Of a stretch of DNA of 64,000 bases, positions 32,087 to 44,164 are shown piece after piece. Source of the stretch: Akanthomyces muscarius. Lineage: Eukaryota > Ascomycota > Sordariomycetes > Hypocreales > Cordycipitaceae. Each line of letters begins with the position of its first letter. Position 1 is the first letter of the stretch. The position numbers were made by a program, and so were the translations under genes. The DNA lies in NCBI RefSeq assembly GCF_028009165.1, contig NC_079245.1:3472001-3536000 (forward strand). The letters run 5' to 3'. The notes below the pieces were generated by a model that worked only from the letters and a program-made list of their open reading frames with translations, had not been told where the DNA came from and ran no database searches.

Positions 32087-33090
32087 TTAGTTATTATAAA
32101 ATACAGATTCCAATGTTGGGTATACTTCAGCCTCAGTACCCCTCGCCGCTGACAGCAACACCGTCCGGTCGCATTCCGTTGAACGGGCCGTCTTGAGAGC
32201 GTTCCAGGTCTTCAAATAGGTCGAAGAAACATCGACGCCGGCTTCCTCGGCCTGTTCCAGCACCCGCTTCAAATACGCGGAGCTGCTGCTCGCGCGCGCT
32301 GCCAGGTATATGGTCTCCGTCGGCGGATGCTTCAGCGCTCTGAACTCGCTCTTGTAGTTGCGCATGAGGGACGCCACGACGGCAGTCACGCGCATCGACG
32401 GTGCCGCCGTGTACAGGTCCGCCAGAGTGCTGCTGCTCGGCCTTTGCGGCCACCAGAGCAGCAGCGGCCGCGGCCTGCCCGGGCCCCAGCCTTTTCGAAC
32501 TCAGAGCCGTCGTTCGGCACGATTCTGTGCGCTGAAACGGCTTTCTGTACCTCTCTACGCTGGTCCTCCGTGGCTCTCCTAGTAAGCTGCGTGTCTTGCT
32601 CCAGCTGCAGGGCCCAGAACCGCGCAAACATGGGATGGTGGAGGATGCCGCGCAGGACGCACAAGTATCCAGCGTGCGGCATGTACAGGAGCAGTCGTAC
32701 CAGCCTAGCGTCGTCATACCAGCCTAGAGTACCGATCGATTTCGCCGTTGTATGCGGCCATGTAGATAAGAAGCGTTTTGTTGACGGTCGGCAAGTTTAG
32801 TGGCAACGGCGTGTACAAGAGCTCGAGTTCGTCGTGAGTGAGTCGCACATCTGGGCTTAGGTCGCTAATGTCCAGCTTGATGTAATCTGTTTCTATAATG
32901 CAAGGCAGGGGATTACTGCTATTCCGATAAATACACAGCGGGGCATTTGGGATATTGGTGCCGCCTACCGCCAGCAGCGTCTCTTGGTAACAATTTCAGC
33001 GACTCTTTGAGGTCTTGTTTGCCATACGATATGGGAGCAATCCTTATCATGTTATTCCGGAATATGGGCCCTAATCTCAATCACGGCCTA
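32087..33090 (-). pseudogene. Frameshifted fungal hypothetical gene
   Basis: Coding-like sequence runs through at least three frames on the minus strand. The first part includes NIPNAPLCIYRNSSNP, DISDLSPDVRLTHDELELL and LLIYMAAYNGEIDRYSRLV, then hits a stop near 32730. A 16-19-bp imperfect tandem duplication (32694-32727, units sharing CCAGCCTAG) sits exactly at the break; skipping one unit joins RYSRLV to RLLLYMPHAGYLCVLRG in frame. The frame continues with GILHHPMFARFWALQLEQ, then breaks again near 32440. Another frame carries on with MRVTAVVASLMRNYKSEF to a stop at 32087. It recalls a multicopy fungal family of unknown function with an AAYNGxIDRY motif. I see no intron signals that would repair the breaks. 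Confidence 0.5.
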
Positions 33091-33429
33091 GAGCGTGATA
33101 CTGCTTCGGGTGCCGCCGGCTTATTCATGGCTCGCTCATGGTCCCGGTATACGTACAGCTGCAATGAGCAACAGTGGGCTGAAGTGCAAAGAGACAAATA
33201 CAAAATGCATGGTTGCTTTTGCGGTGCTTGTCAGTATTAAATAAATACAGCCCGACTGTTGGCGCAAACTGCGACGGCATGCTGCTGGGACGACCATGCT
33301 GCGTGAAACTCGCCTCCGAGCCTACGATTACGACCACAGCTACACCTACAAAGCCAACAAATGGTAAGCAACAAGTGTGGTCCTGTGTTTTTGATGCTCC
33401 TCCAGCTCATCTCCTGACATAGCCCAGGG

Positions 33430-34020
33430 CATTTTCAGTCATAGGGATGCCCATGCCACCAGATTGCGACAAGTATTACCTTGTCAACAAGGACGACACG
33501 TGCGCCGCTATCGCAGTGCCAGCACGCCATTAGCCAGAGCGACTGTGCTTGTTCAAACCTCAAGCTGGTCGGGAGCTGCTTCGGGCTCTGGGGCAGGACT
33601 TACGCGTGCGTATCCGTCATCCGTCACACGCCGACGCCAGCGTCGGCATCCGCTGCGAGGCGCTTTGGACCAGCGCGCACGCTGGCATTCCGCCTGCAGA
33701 GCCGCTACGACCGGAGTTACTAGGCCAAGAAGCACAACGACGTGGCGGTGGGCCGCGCCGCCTTCGACGGCGTCTGTGTGAATACCGACTGCCACGTGGC
33801 GTCGTGGATGCCGCGGCCGAGGGCGTCTGCCCAGGAGGTCGTGTGCAGATTAGCTACTGGGCGAAGCCGGGCTGCACAGGACAGTGTACACAAGCAGAGG
33901 GACATGTCGCAACCTGTGAGCAGAGCGTTGGAAGTTCCAGGCGCTGCAACGTCGGTGGATGGACGGCGCAGAGGACTGCGTGAACCAACCAAAATTCCTG
34001 CAGCTATGATCTTGAGCCGA
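33430..34020 (+). pseudogene. LysM-domain protein remnant
   Basis: At about 33455 a frame reads PPDCDKYYLVNKDDTCAAIA, the start of a fungal LysM domain. It stops soon after, at a TAG near 33530. A second frame takes over with QHAISQSDCACSNLKLVGSC and FGLWGRTYACVSVI, the rest of a LysM domain. The break is a single-base-type frameshift around 33512. Downstream, cysteine-containing bits such as GVCVNTDCHVASW and ISYWAKPGCTGQC lie in different frames. No signal peptide remains. LysM proteins bind chitin-type glycans; this copy looks dead. Confidence 0.45.
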
Positions 34021-37000
34021 AGCAAGGCGCGCCTGCTAGTCCCGTCGTACAGAAGGTTTGCCACGGGGAAACTCGACAAAACAATGAATCCTGAAAAACT
34101 TGCACAGCGATGTCAAGGTAGCTGTGTTCGCCAAACACGAATGGAAGGGTTGTCAACGATCTCTTGGTTATTGTCATCACCAAGTCCTGCTTCACAGAGC
34201 GGCGGCAGCACAGTATTAGAGAGGTCTTCTGATACTAAAATGGTACTGCATACAGAAACTGGTTATCAATAGGACACTTTGCACTCGGTTTTTCTAGACC
34301 CTTTTTTGCGTTTGCCGGACGATCTGTGCACTCATGGCTGACAAAAAGGGTCCTTCAAAGTCGATAGCAGTCTGGAAGTACACGGCTCCGAGGGGTGGTG
34401 GCTTCCATAGATCTCATTGCGGGGTTAATCAAGCAAGACGGAGAATGCAATTACGAGGAACAATACCCTATCTGCGGGCAAGAGACTTGGGAACTTTCAA
34501 TCTCGATTGCTCAACATACATGCATGACCTTTCGTTTGTATCGGGCCGCATTGTGGTATTGTGCTTTGATGCAGCTCATGGCGTTGTGCCGATGTCACCT
34601 GTTAGCGCCGTGGCGTGGCGACACGGCGCCGCTAGAGCTGACTCGGCCTGTGACGGAACAAAGCAAGACAGTCTCCATTGGGAAAACCATACGGGGGAAC
34701 AAATGACCGCCGAGACAATCCGGGCGCTCTTGACCGTTTCTTTGTGTAATATGGAGCTGCAGCGAGCCGGGTGGCATCAGCCTACACAGTAAGCGAGCAC
34801 AAATGTGCTCTGGATGGGGAAAGTCGGATATAAGTGCGAGCCGTACAGTGGGCGAGTGGAAACCCTCTTGCGTGGTCGATATCCGTCCGGTCGTGCTTTT
34901 TTTTGGCAGCGGGAGCACGTCATGGTGCCTAGTTGGGGGAGGACAAAGATGTAGCGACATTACGGCTCAAGTGGTCATGGTGGTGGTGGTGGTGGCATCA
35001 TACTGGGAGGCGGACCCATGATGCGGCAAGAGTAGAGAGTTGCCGATCGCCACCAGAATTTGCTAGCCCAAGCAGTGCAGATGCACGGGGAGATTGGACG
35101 AACAGTCACATTTGACAGTTACAAAGGAGGCGTCGCCAGCACAGAGTGCAGAAGCACGCATCACATTTGTGCGTGCGTGGGAGGCGGGTAGCAAGTGCGG
35201 GAACGAACCGGGATATCGCGAAATCGCGCCTTGACATGGGCTCAGGCTCAGGTGATGCGGCGTCGAAAGTCCATGTTGGATGTCGTGGCCGCTGGCGCCT
35301 AGAGTAACGTTGGTAGAGAGGTGTGGTGGGTGTGGTGGGGAGGTTGCTTTTTGGCCCGGGGATCGACAAGACAGAGGGCCGCCGTCGACATGTGCCGGTT
35401 TGCGACAAGAAAATTTGCGGCACGTTAAAAAAACTAGGCCGGCGACGAGATTTAATATCGTAATTGGGACATGCGACTTTGCCTTCTACTTTCCCTCGGG
35501 TGCATAAGATGCGCCGTGCCTCCAGCCTGTTTGCCTGTCAAACCGGCAGATATGCAGGCCGGGAGGTTATCTTTCGATGGTGGGACTTGGGGGAGACTAC
35601 CGGATATCGATATCGAGTTCGAAGCCAAGACTTGCGTGTGTGTCCAAGAAAAGGTCTTTTTTCTTTGCGGGTGTGGTGTCAGCCAGCAGACCTATCAGGG
35701 CGTCATGATGGCTCATCGCTCGTTTGTTGGCCCAACGCTTCACGCACCGTTGGACGACAACAGGAGAAGGAAAAAGGGCGTCGCCGGAAAAGACGGGATT
35801 GCTGCCGTGCACACACCCATTTCCATTGTTCCCTCGGCGTGCCGCTCTGCCTGCAAGCTAGCGGAATCGAAAAGCTATCGTGCATGGGGCGGGCGTCTTG
35901 CAGCATGATGCTGCAGGCAGGCTGGATGAAGGTGTGCACCAGGTTGGTGGTTGGGTTGCGGCCGGGCCCAGCGTCGTAGTCTGCGGGCGAGTCGAATTGG
36001 GAGATGTGGAATTAGTTGATGCAAATGCTGCTGGCTTGCTCACTGGCCACTGGCAAGTCCGATAGTTGATCAGGCGCACAAAGCAGATGAGGCAGAGCTC
36101 CACCATGGTTTGGCCTGCTCGAACTGCCCGTCCGTCCATCCTTGCATCCGTCACCGTCCGGCGTCCACCCATCTAAAAGTAGTGGGTATGTACCGTAGAG
36201 GCCACAGGCCAAGTACCTACGGCAAACGAGGGTCCGGATTCCAGGCGCTTCGAGCGAGCATGTCACTGTCGACTTTCCGAGGTCGCTGGGCACGCACACG
36301 GTGCTTTCGACGATCCGCGAAAGTGTAATTCTCAGTGCAAGCCACCCACACCGTTGCGCTGTGCTCGTATACCGCCCCAAGCCATGTCATGCACGCATAC
36401 CTGGCCCAGTGGCCCAACGGACAACGACTTTCTGCCAGTTGCCAGTGACGAGTGCTGCTGCTGCTGCGGCCGAGTGGCACACAGTGCGGGCTGTCGCCAA
36501 AAAGAAAAAGCAGGGTCCAAGCAATGTGGCTAGGTACTGGTCAGAAAGGAGCTGCTCAACGCATTTACCTGCACAGTGCGTTGGCTGAGAGCCTGGGGGC
36601 GTGTGGCGGCGGGTTTCGACTCAGTCCAACGGGCCCCCGTTGCAGCGAGGAGCCGTGCCCAACAAGTCCAGCTGTGCCAGCAGTGCTTGGTGCCAGCCTC
36701 GTGCCTGTCGGTCAACAATAGTGTCTCCATGAGTGCGTCTTTGCTTTGTAAACCACAGGGGCCCGTAATTGTTAATACAAAGCCGGCCTGGCCTGCCTGG
36801 GGCGTGCAATGAATGACTAGGACGGGTGGACTCGCGCAAGGGCGTCGCCATCGGCGCTACCGCCAAGCAGATTTGCAGGTAGCAGTCTGGCTGGGCACAC
36901 TGGCACCTGGCAAATGCCCGGGGCTTCTGTCACCTTCTGCAGCACTCGGGACACCCTGCGCCCGAACCAGGCAAGGCACTCCCTGTAGGTACCTCTGTCT

Positions 37001-37401
37001 CTGTGTGCCCAGTCATCCGCCACCGTCTCGTCCTCGCCTCTCGCTCTACTTGTTCCCTTCCCCATTTCCCAAACGGCGACACCACTTCTTCTCCTTTACA
37101 TTACTGCTTTTTCTTCCTCCTCCTACAACTTGCCCATCTTGTTCCGCAACCCATTACACCGGATACTCTGTGTTTGTATTTAGCAACAACATACTGCCGC
37201 AGACCAAACGCCGTCCTTTCGTTTGACGCACACGACCAGCCTCGCTACCTTGTCTTGCTGACCGATCACGGAACCACTCCCGGCCATCGTCAACCACCAC
37301 ACCGATCGAACAAGCAACCTCACCGACCACAAAAGGGTCTTTTTGCACAACAGTCACTGTCTTCTCGACTGCATCTACTCAATACACATAAACCCGCAAT
37401 C
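34021..37401. other. Long non-coding stretch, including leader of the AN1 gene
   Basis: I find no gene with family support over 3.4 kb. There is a (GTG)n run at about 34977-34998. The final 400 bases are pyrimidine-rich (TTTTTCTTCCTCCTCCTAC around 37108) and are probably promoter and 5' leader of the AN1 zinc-finger gene. Confidence 0.45.
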
Positions 37402-37871
37402 ATGGCTCCCAAGAAGATTCACTGCAACGCCAAGGAGTGCCGAGAAGCCGCCCAGCGCATCGTCGGAGACTGCGGCTTCTGCAACGGCCATTTCTGCGGC
37501 AAGCACCGCCTATTAGAAGACCACAAGTGCAGCGGCCTCGAAGACGTAAGTTGAACTCATCTCCTCTCTATCCTCGCCTCCTCTGGTCTCCTAGAAACCT
37601 GCTGTCTCGTCTCTGTTGCACGCTGGAGACACTGGACCCCCAGGGCGCTAGCCTGACCGACCGCCCACTTGGCCTACCCCGGCGGTGCCGCAATCAGCCA
37701 CCTGGGCTACGTCACCGTCTGTCATTCGCAGTGACGAGAACCCGAGGCAATGACGATAGAATTGGTGGAATAAAAATTCTAACTAGTCAATTACAGTGCA
37801 AGAAGCAGTCTCACGAGCGCAACGCTGCCCAGCTCGAGTCGGAACGAACCCAGGTCATTCGTGGCGTCTAA
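37402..37871 (+). CDS. Small AN1-type zinc-finger protein
   Basis: Two exons, 37402-37545 and 37797-37871 (72 aa). The intron is 251 nt, long for this window, with GTAAGT donor, CTAACT branch and TTACAG acceptor. Residues 8-43 match the AN1 zinc finger exactly: C8-x4-C13-x10-C24-x2-C27-x4-C32-x2-H35-x5-H41-x-C43, with the typical core FCGKHRLLEDHKC. The tail (CKKQSHERNAAQLESERTQV) is a short charged helix. AN1 fingers bind two zinc ions and occur in proteins linked to ubiquitin, Cdc48 and proteotoxic stress; a stand-alone AN1 module like this is conserved in filamentous fungi. Exact partner unknown. Confidence 0.9.
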
Positions 37872-40420
37872 CGGCGTCTACCGCATCATCCAACCGATAC
37901 GTTTTATTCTCGACGGCGAATACCGGGCGCAAGCCTCTTGCGGGCTTGGCCTGCTGCTGCCCTCCTCTCATCTGACGACGATTACACGATATTGCTAGCG
38001 ATGGAGGGAGTTGCATATTTGGTCTCATTTACTTGAGCATTTTTTCTTTCTTGGGCTACATGATTTTGATGCGGGACACGCGTGCGACTTGCATTTGGTG
38101 AGGCACTGCAGCCCTTTGTATTCTATGGGAGCTAGACACCAACTGGTGCCACATGGCGTAAGGGCTATTATTCGATATTCTACACTTTTTAAACTATTGA
38201 CACTGTGATGTTTCCAAATGCAATATAGTGTACACTGGACAGTTGTATGTCGCAGCGAGGCCCGGTGGCTGCTGTGTCAGTGACTGCGATGAACACTGTG
38301 ACTTGTGCAATGGCGTATCGGTGAGTGTGAATCGTGCACATGCAAACAAAATAAGCGAATACATGTAACCTGCCAGTAAAATGGCTGTTGCCGCCGTCCT
38401 GGACGCAGAGCGGTGGGCAGCGACACGGTGCTTGCTGGCTGCGAACAGCTGACTCGTGTTGCGCAGAGTCACTTGCGGCGGTGAGCTGTCACTGAGTTGT
38501 GAGACGATGGCGGCATGCTGTGCAGCTGAGACGCCATTCACACGAAGCGCTCAATTGAGCAGCGGGCGCAACAAACATGATTCAAACATCTGTTTAATTG
38601 ATTCGGGATATTTTTTCCGCGTATTGCCACAACGTAGCGCACACCAAAAGAAGATGCCGCGGCAGACACGACGTTGGTTAATAAGCCCTATGCTGCGGCG
38701 TGGCGACAGCAGGCGTTTTCTTTGCCAAAAACGGCGTCGCCGTAGATCGGAACCCCCCCCCCCGGTAGCCGGCGGCGCTGTATTGGGCAATAGGTGAGTC
38801 GGCCAGTACGTGGAAGGAACCACGTGCTAGTGCCAGCCGGAAACAGCCCCAAGATAAGCGGCATGCACGTAACGTAGATGTCGATTCTGATGATAAAGAG
38901 AGAACTTTCATGTCTGCCCGTCTTTCCGTCTCAAGTTTTGCCCGCTCCAAGGGTCCGAGACCCCTAGATAGCAAAACAAAGCGAAGCGTGGGCGCAATCA
39001 CAAGCAAAATAGCTGGCGCTGTCGTGTACGTAAAGTGGCCCCACTGATTGAATTTGGCCATGGCCAGGCACGTCCGACTGCGTTCCGATGAGCCCGCGTC
39101 AAGGATTCCGTCATTTGCCCCTGTGGCCAAATATTCTTCTTTTTGTTGTGCCCTTTTTCTCGTTTTGACAAGGCGAACGCCGCGTTATTAGCCTGGCCTG
39201 GCTGTTGCCGACGCATGCAGCCCTTACTGTGCTACGACGAGAACGCTTGCGGCCCCACCAGACAGACTATGCTGTTGCCCGTAACTTGCCTTTTCTTCGT
39301 TTGCATCGAGAGAATACGTTGGTTGGTTGCCAGTTGCCGGGCTGTGAGGATTTTTGCGGCGTATCCAACTAGGGCACTGTCGATTTGGCCAGCTTGGCCA
39401 TCACATTCTTGGTGTTTGCCTCTGCTTTTTTATACAGCGATTCTCCTGCTCGAACATTCGTTCGCCCGAGATTGCAGCCATCCTGGCCGGCCATTGGCTT
39501 GCTGTCCCATTACCTCCCAGTAGCCCGGTTCCGTGACCCGCTTGCGAAAACCGCATTCTACGAGTATATGTCAAATGGTAGAGACAAAGTGGGAGAAGAC
39601 AATCACAGGCAGCAAGCAGTCCAAAGTACCCCTCTGCCCCTCCTACGCCTGGGTCGGCTTCCGGCCAGCGCCATGGCACGCCGCAATCGATGATTACTTT
39701 CCGGCCGGCCTCTTCCTCTTGCTGCGCCCCGCCCTCTCTTGTGCTGGTAATTGCCGTCGTCGTTGCATCTCGGTCACTTTCTCCTCATCATTCACACATC
39801 ACATCTTGACAACCACAGTCTTTTCAGTCTGTATTTTTAGCACACCCCCGCGCATGGCCTCAAAACAGGAGGCCAAGGGCCAGCATCTAGATGCCTGTAA
39901 GCTGTCTTTTTTTCCTTGTCCACCAATTTAGCATAATTATAGAAGCGAACCCCTGTTCGACGCATCCGTCCCCCGTTCCCCGACTCAGGCACGGGCAAGC
40001 CGGCACAGGCAACAAGCCGCCTTTCTGGTAGAGCAAGAAAAAAAATGGCAGCAGGCGGAAAGAGAAAAAATTGAAAGATTTAACTTGTTGAATGAGTGCC
40101 CCGCCAAGCACATTTGCTGGTTCAGGCTACGGCTACTGGTGGTAAACGGTACCGCCAACTGCCTGCCCACGAGCTGCGGCCATTGCCTCCGCTAGCCTCG
40201 CCTCTCTCAGCCCTCCAGTTTAGCTTGCCCGTACTTCAAACTTTTTTTGCTGCAACCGTTCCCTCCCTCTACATCCTCTCACACGAAGTCTCGTGCCCGA
40301 TTTCACATCGTTTCCATCTCTGGGAGCGCCATTGCTCTCAGGCTCCCCGCCCAATTATTGTTAATTCGTCCTTTTCCTGCCGTCGATGGAAACTCTATAA
40401 TGCTATTTACGCCCTTCATC
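37872..40420. other. Intergenic and long 5' region of the Hal4-type kinase gene
   Basis: No clear protein gene over 2.5 kb. A C-homopolymer lies near 38753. At 39854 an ATG in good context opens MASKQEAKGQHLDA and runs into a GTAAGC donor at 39897. This could be an upstream ORF or an alternative first exon of the kinase, but I could not find a unique acceptor. Pyrimidine-rich leader sequence precedes 40421. Confidence 0.4.
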
Positions 40421-42975
40421 ATGACTGACGCCAAATCGGAAGCTGCACAAGCCGCTGCAGCAGACAGCAGCAGCAGTGCACAGAACCCCTCCACCGGCGC
40501 CGCCGACGACGCACAGCCGCAGCAGCCTCCCGCCGCCGCCCAAGATGCCGCCGATAAATCTGCCCATGCGACCGGAACCTCGACGCCCGCCGTGCGATTC
40601 TCATCGGCCGTCCAGGAGTTCTCGCCGACCGCAGAAGCGCCAGGCGCGAACGAGTCTCCGGCTGCTGCTCCCGACGCCCCCGCCTCCGAGTCGCAAGAGG
40701 TCACCCCCGAGCAGCTCAGGGCCTTTACCAAGTCGCTTCACGGCCCGCTGCTGCAGGAGCGTCGCATGAACACGTATCAATTCGAAGCATTTTCGCTTCC
40801 GCCTTCTCGTGTAAGTAGATGCCATTTTTTTTTCCGCCTGTGCGGAGCTCCCCGCGAGTTCGAGCAGCTGCGACGCAAACACCCCGCCAAACCCCGCGAT
40901 AGCGCTAATGCCACCTTTTCCAGGTGCCCTCTCGAGATGAAGATTCTCCCGACTCAACGCGCCTTCATACCCCCAGCTCCTCTGGCTACCATTCTCCCCA
41001 TGGCAGCCCCCGCATCTCAGCCCTGGCTTCGCCGCCTCTCACGCCCTCGGGCTCGGCGGGCGAGCGACGAGCCAGAGATAAGCGTCCCGTCGGTGCAACC
41101 GGCAGTGACTCAAATATAATCACGCCGCTGCCGTCCTCGTCTCAAGAGGTTCTCTCGCAAGAGCGCAAGCCATTGGTCCACCGCCCTGTCTCCGATCATG
41201 TATCTCTGCGCCGCTCCTCCTCTGTCGAGGAGCGCCTTGGCGATCCCCGCAGCCACCGCAAGGGCATGTTCAGCACTGGTGGCGGCTCCGTTCCCGTGTC
41301 TCGCGAGTCCAGTCCTTCTCGCACCTCTGCCTCGCACTTTTACTCCAAGCCCGCGACCCCAATTGGTGATCTCAACGACCCCTACGCCAAGAACCGCCGT
41401 CCCCCTCTGCAGTCTCACCCCAGCCGCACCTCCATTGACCCGCGATTTGTCTTTTCTAAGAAGAAGAAGCACGGCTCTCCCGGTGGCTCTCGATCTAGCT
41501 TGGCTGGCTCCGGCGCTTTTGCTGCCACCAAGGATGACTCTAGCGATGGAGGCTCGACTCATGGACATGGCCATCACCACTCCCACAGCTCCATGTCCGA
41601 TTTGAAACGCTTCTTCCGTAAATCGGGACATCACAAGAAGCGCGAATCGTCGCCTGCGCCAGCCAAGCCCAAGGCTCAGACACCTCCCAGCAGCTCCCGC
41701 AGCTCCCAGCTTGTTCCCTTCGCCGATGATCATGGGCTATCCTCGAAATACGGAAAACTGGGCAAGGTGCTTGGAGCTGGCGCTGGCGGCTCTGTCCGTC
41801 TCATGCGCCGCAAGGAGGATGGTACCGTCTTTGCTGTCAAGGAGTTCCGCGCCCGTCACACCTACGAGTCCGAAAAGGAATACGCGAAAAAGGTGACGGC
41901 CGAGTTTTGCGTTGGTTCTACCCTCCACCACGGCAACATTATCGAGACGCTTGATATTCTCCAAGAAAAGGGTCGCTGGTTCGAAGTCATGGAGTACGGA
42001 CCGTACGACCTGTTTGCTATTGTCATGACTGGCAGAATGTCACGCGAGGAAGTCAGTTGCTGCTTCTTGCAGATTCTCAACGGCGTGACATACTTGCACA
42101 GCTTGGGTTTGGCCCATCGCGATCTGAAGCTCGACAATGTTGTCGTCAGTGAAAAGGGTATCATGAAGATTATCGATTTTGGCAGTGCCCACGTATTCAA
42201 ATATCCATTTGAGACGGAAACTGTTTTAGCCAAGGGTAAGTTGACTAAATTCATGTCCCGTGATAATCACTAACGAAGTGCAGGCATTGTTGGATCCGAC
42301 CCATATCTCGCCCCCGAAGTATACGACCAGAAGGAGTACGACGCGGCTGCGGTGGACATTTGGTCGCTGGCGATCATTTATTGCTGCATGAGCCTGCGTC
42401 GATTCCCATGGAAACTGCCGCGCATGACGGACAATTCTTTCAAGCTTTTCGCCTCTGAGCCGACCCCTGGCCACGATCCCAAGAAGCTTATTGTTGCCTC
42501 GCCGTCTACCTCATCCGCCAACCTCTCTGCTCTGTCTACTCGTGAGGCCGAGCAGCGCCACAAAAGCCAGCATGAGAAGAAGCAGGATGGCTCTACCAAC
42601 TCGAGTGCGACGACCGGAGACTCGAAATCGGCCGAACTCAAGCACGAGGACAAGCACAATGAGAGGCCAGAAAACCACGAAGAAAAGCAGGAGCACAAGC
42701 AGGAGACGAAACACGAGACAAAGCCCCATGATGGCGAGAAGAAGGAGATTATCAGAGGACCTTGGCGCATTCTGCGTCTTTTGCCCCGATACAGCCGCCA
42801 CATCATCTACCGCATGCTTGAACTCGACCCCAAGAAGCGCGCCAAGATGGAGGAAATCTTGGAGGACTTTTGGGTCGGCGACACTGTTATTTGCCAGCAG
42901 CTAGAAAATGGTGAGGTGCTCGCGGCCGACGACCACACGCACGTGCTTGAGCCGCCCAACAACCCCGGCTCCTAG
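40421..42975 (+). CDS. Hal4/Sat4-type serine/threonine protein kinase
   Basis: Three exons: 40421-40810, 40924-42235 and 42284-42975 (797 aa). Residues 1-430 are low-complexity, rich in Ala, Ser and Pro, with His-rich [10 protein letters not shown]. The kinase domain starts near [19 protein letters not shown]. It has VAIK-type Lys (FAVKEFRA), catalytic [13 protein letters not shown] (IIDFGSAH), APE ([11 protein letters not shown]) and [20 protein letters not shown] charged insert of about 60 residues ([19 protein letters not shown]) interrupts the C-lobe before the last helices ([19 protein letters not shown]). This layout is that of the fungal NPR/HAL5 group; yeast Sat4/Hal4 stabilises Trk potassium transporters at the plasma membrane. 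The start is the ATG giving [10 protein letters not shown]; the frame is open 174 nt further upstream. Confidence 0.88.
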
Positions 42976-43576
42976 ACGGCGCTCGGGTGGGCGCGCGGCC
43001 ACTCTCCCCAGGGTCGCCAGTCTCCGGCAGACATCGAGACGACCTAGAGTGCAGAGATTGAGAAGCGAGAAAAAATGCATGGAAAAGACTTCTCTGCTTG
43101 ATTTATAATTGACGTTGTTATTAGAGGAGGAACAGGTATATACAAGACAGGCGGATTCGCTGGAGAGGCAACTACATATTTATTCGTTACAGGAAGAGAC
43201 CTCAGGGCACGGTTGCTGGTTTCCTTGGTATTGGTTATTATAAATATTGGATATATTCTATGGATTAGAATGATACAATTAATGAGCATCATTTTCAGTC
43301 TTGTGTCTGGTGTACGTGAATTGTTGCAGTACAGTGGCTGACTAGCCGAGCCGGTTGGTGTCGGAACGGGAAAAATGGCGTTGCCGGGCGGCGCAAAATT
43401 TCTGGAAGCTGTTAGAACAGAGCTCCACCCAGCTGCGAGTGACTGACTAGGCCCGAAGTTCCCAAGAAAGAAACTTGACCCTTTTTTTACCTGTCTATCA
43501 AGCTCAGTCTACATTTCCACCTCGACGACTCGACATCAATTGATTGCACCCGTGCACTTCTACACAATCAACCACA
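42976..43576. other. Intergenic, promoter of hsp10
   Basis: Short 3' flank of the kinase gene and promoter/leader of hsp10. I see no gene and no clear heat-shock element array by eye. Confidence 0.4.
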
Positions 43577-44164
43577 ATGGTACGCTCACATTCTTGCTCC
43601 GCTGCGGAAAAGGGCATTGTTCGCTGGGATCTGCGCATGCCGAATCCTGGCCCCTAATGCGCCGCCCATCTGGCAAATATCGAGCAAACTCCATTTTGGC
43701 GCCGACATGAGCAACGGAAATGGACTGAGAAAGAAGAAGAAGAAGAAGAAGAAGAAGAAGCTAACAGATGACAACCGAAAAGGCCACCTCCATCCGCTCC
43801 ATCCGCGCCCTCGCGCCCCTCCTCGACCGCGTGCTGGTGCAGCGCGTCAAGGCCGAGGCCAAGACGGCCAGCGGCATCTTCCTGCCCGAGTCGTCGGTCG
43901 AGAAGCTCAACGAGGCCAAGGTCATTGCCGTCGGCCCCGGCGCCCTGAACAAGTCGGGCACGCGTCTGCCTATGGGCGTGACGGTGGGCGACCGCGTCCT
44001 GATTCCGCAGTTTGGCGGCTCCCCGGTCAAGGCCGGTGAGGAGGAGTACCAGCTCTTCCGCGACAGCGAGTGCGTTTTTCCCTCTACTGAAGTAAGATTT
44101 ATTGGAGAAGGAGAGATGCTAACAAGATGAATGTAGGATCCTCGCCAAGATTAACGAGCAGTAA
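43577..44164 (+). CDS. hsp10: Mitochondrial co-chaperonin Hsp10 (GroES family)
   Basis: Three exons: 43577-43579, 43783-44069 and 44137-44164 (105 aa). The first exon is only the ATG; intron 1 (203 nt) follows it directly. I place its acceptor at AAAAG (43778-43782), not the CAG at 43766, because the CTAAC branch site overlaps the latter. The protein then starts M-ATSIRSIRALAPLLDRV, the usual fungal start. Family signatures follow: LLDRVLVQRVKAEAKTASG, mobile loop GIFLPESSVEKLNEA, VIAVGPGALNKSG, VGDRVLIPQFGGSPVK and EEEYQLFRDSEILAKI. Alternatively the start could be the ATG at 43768 with a 5'-UTR intron, adding MTTEK. Hsp10 caps Hsp60 in the mitochondrial matrix; its own N-terminus serves as import signal. 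Confidence 0.93.
43729..43760 (+). repeat. (AAG)n microsatellite inside hsp10 intron 1
   Basis: About ten AAG units lie directly before the CTAAC branch site of the first hsp10 intron, where a pyrimidine tract would normally be expected. Confidence 0.85.

Noticed and set aside
38750..38765. C-homopolymer as a possible assembly gap or telomere-like repeat
   Set aside because: A single short homopolymer with no repeat unit such as TTAGGG nearby.
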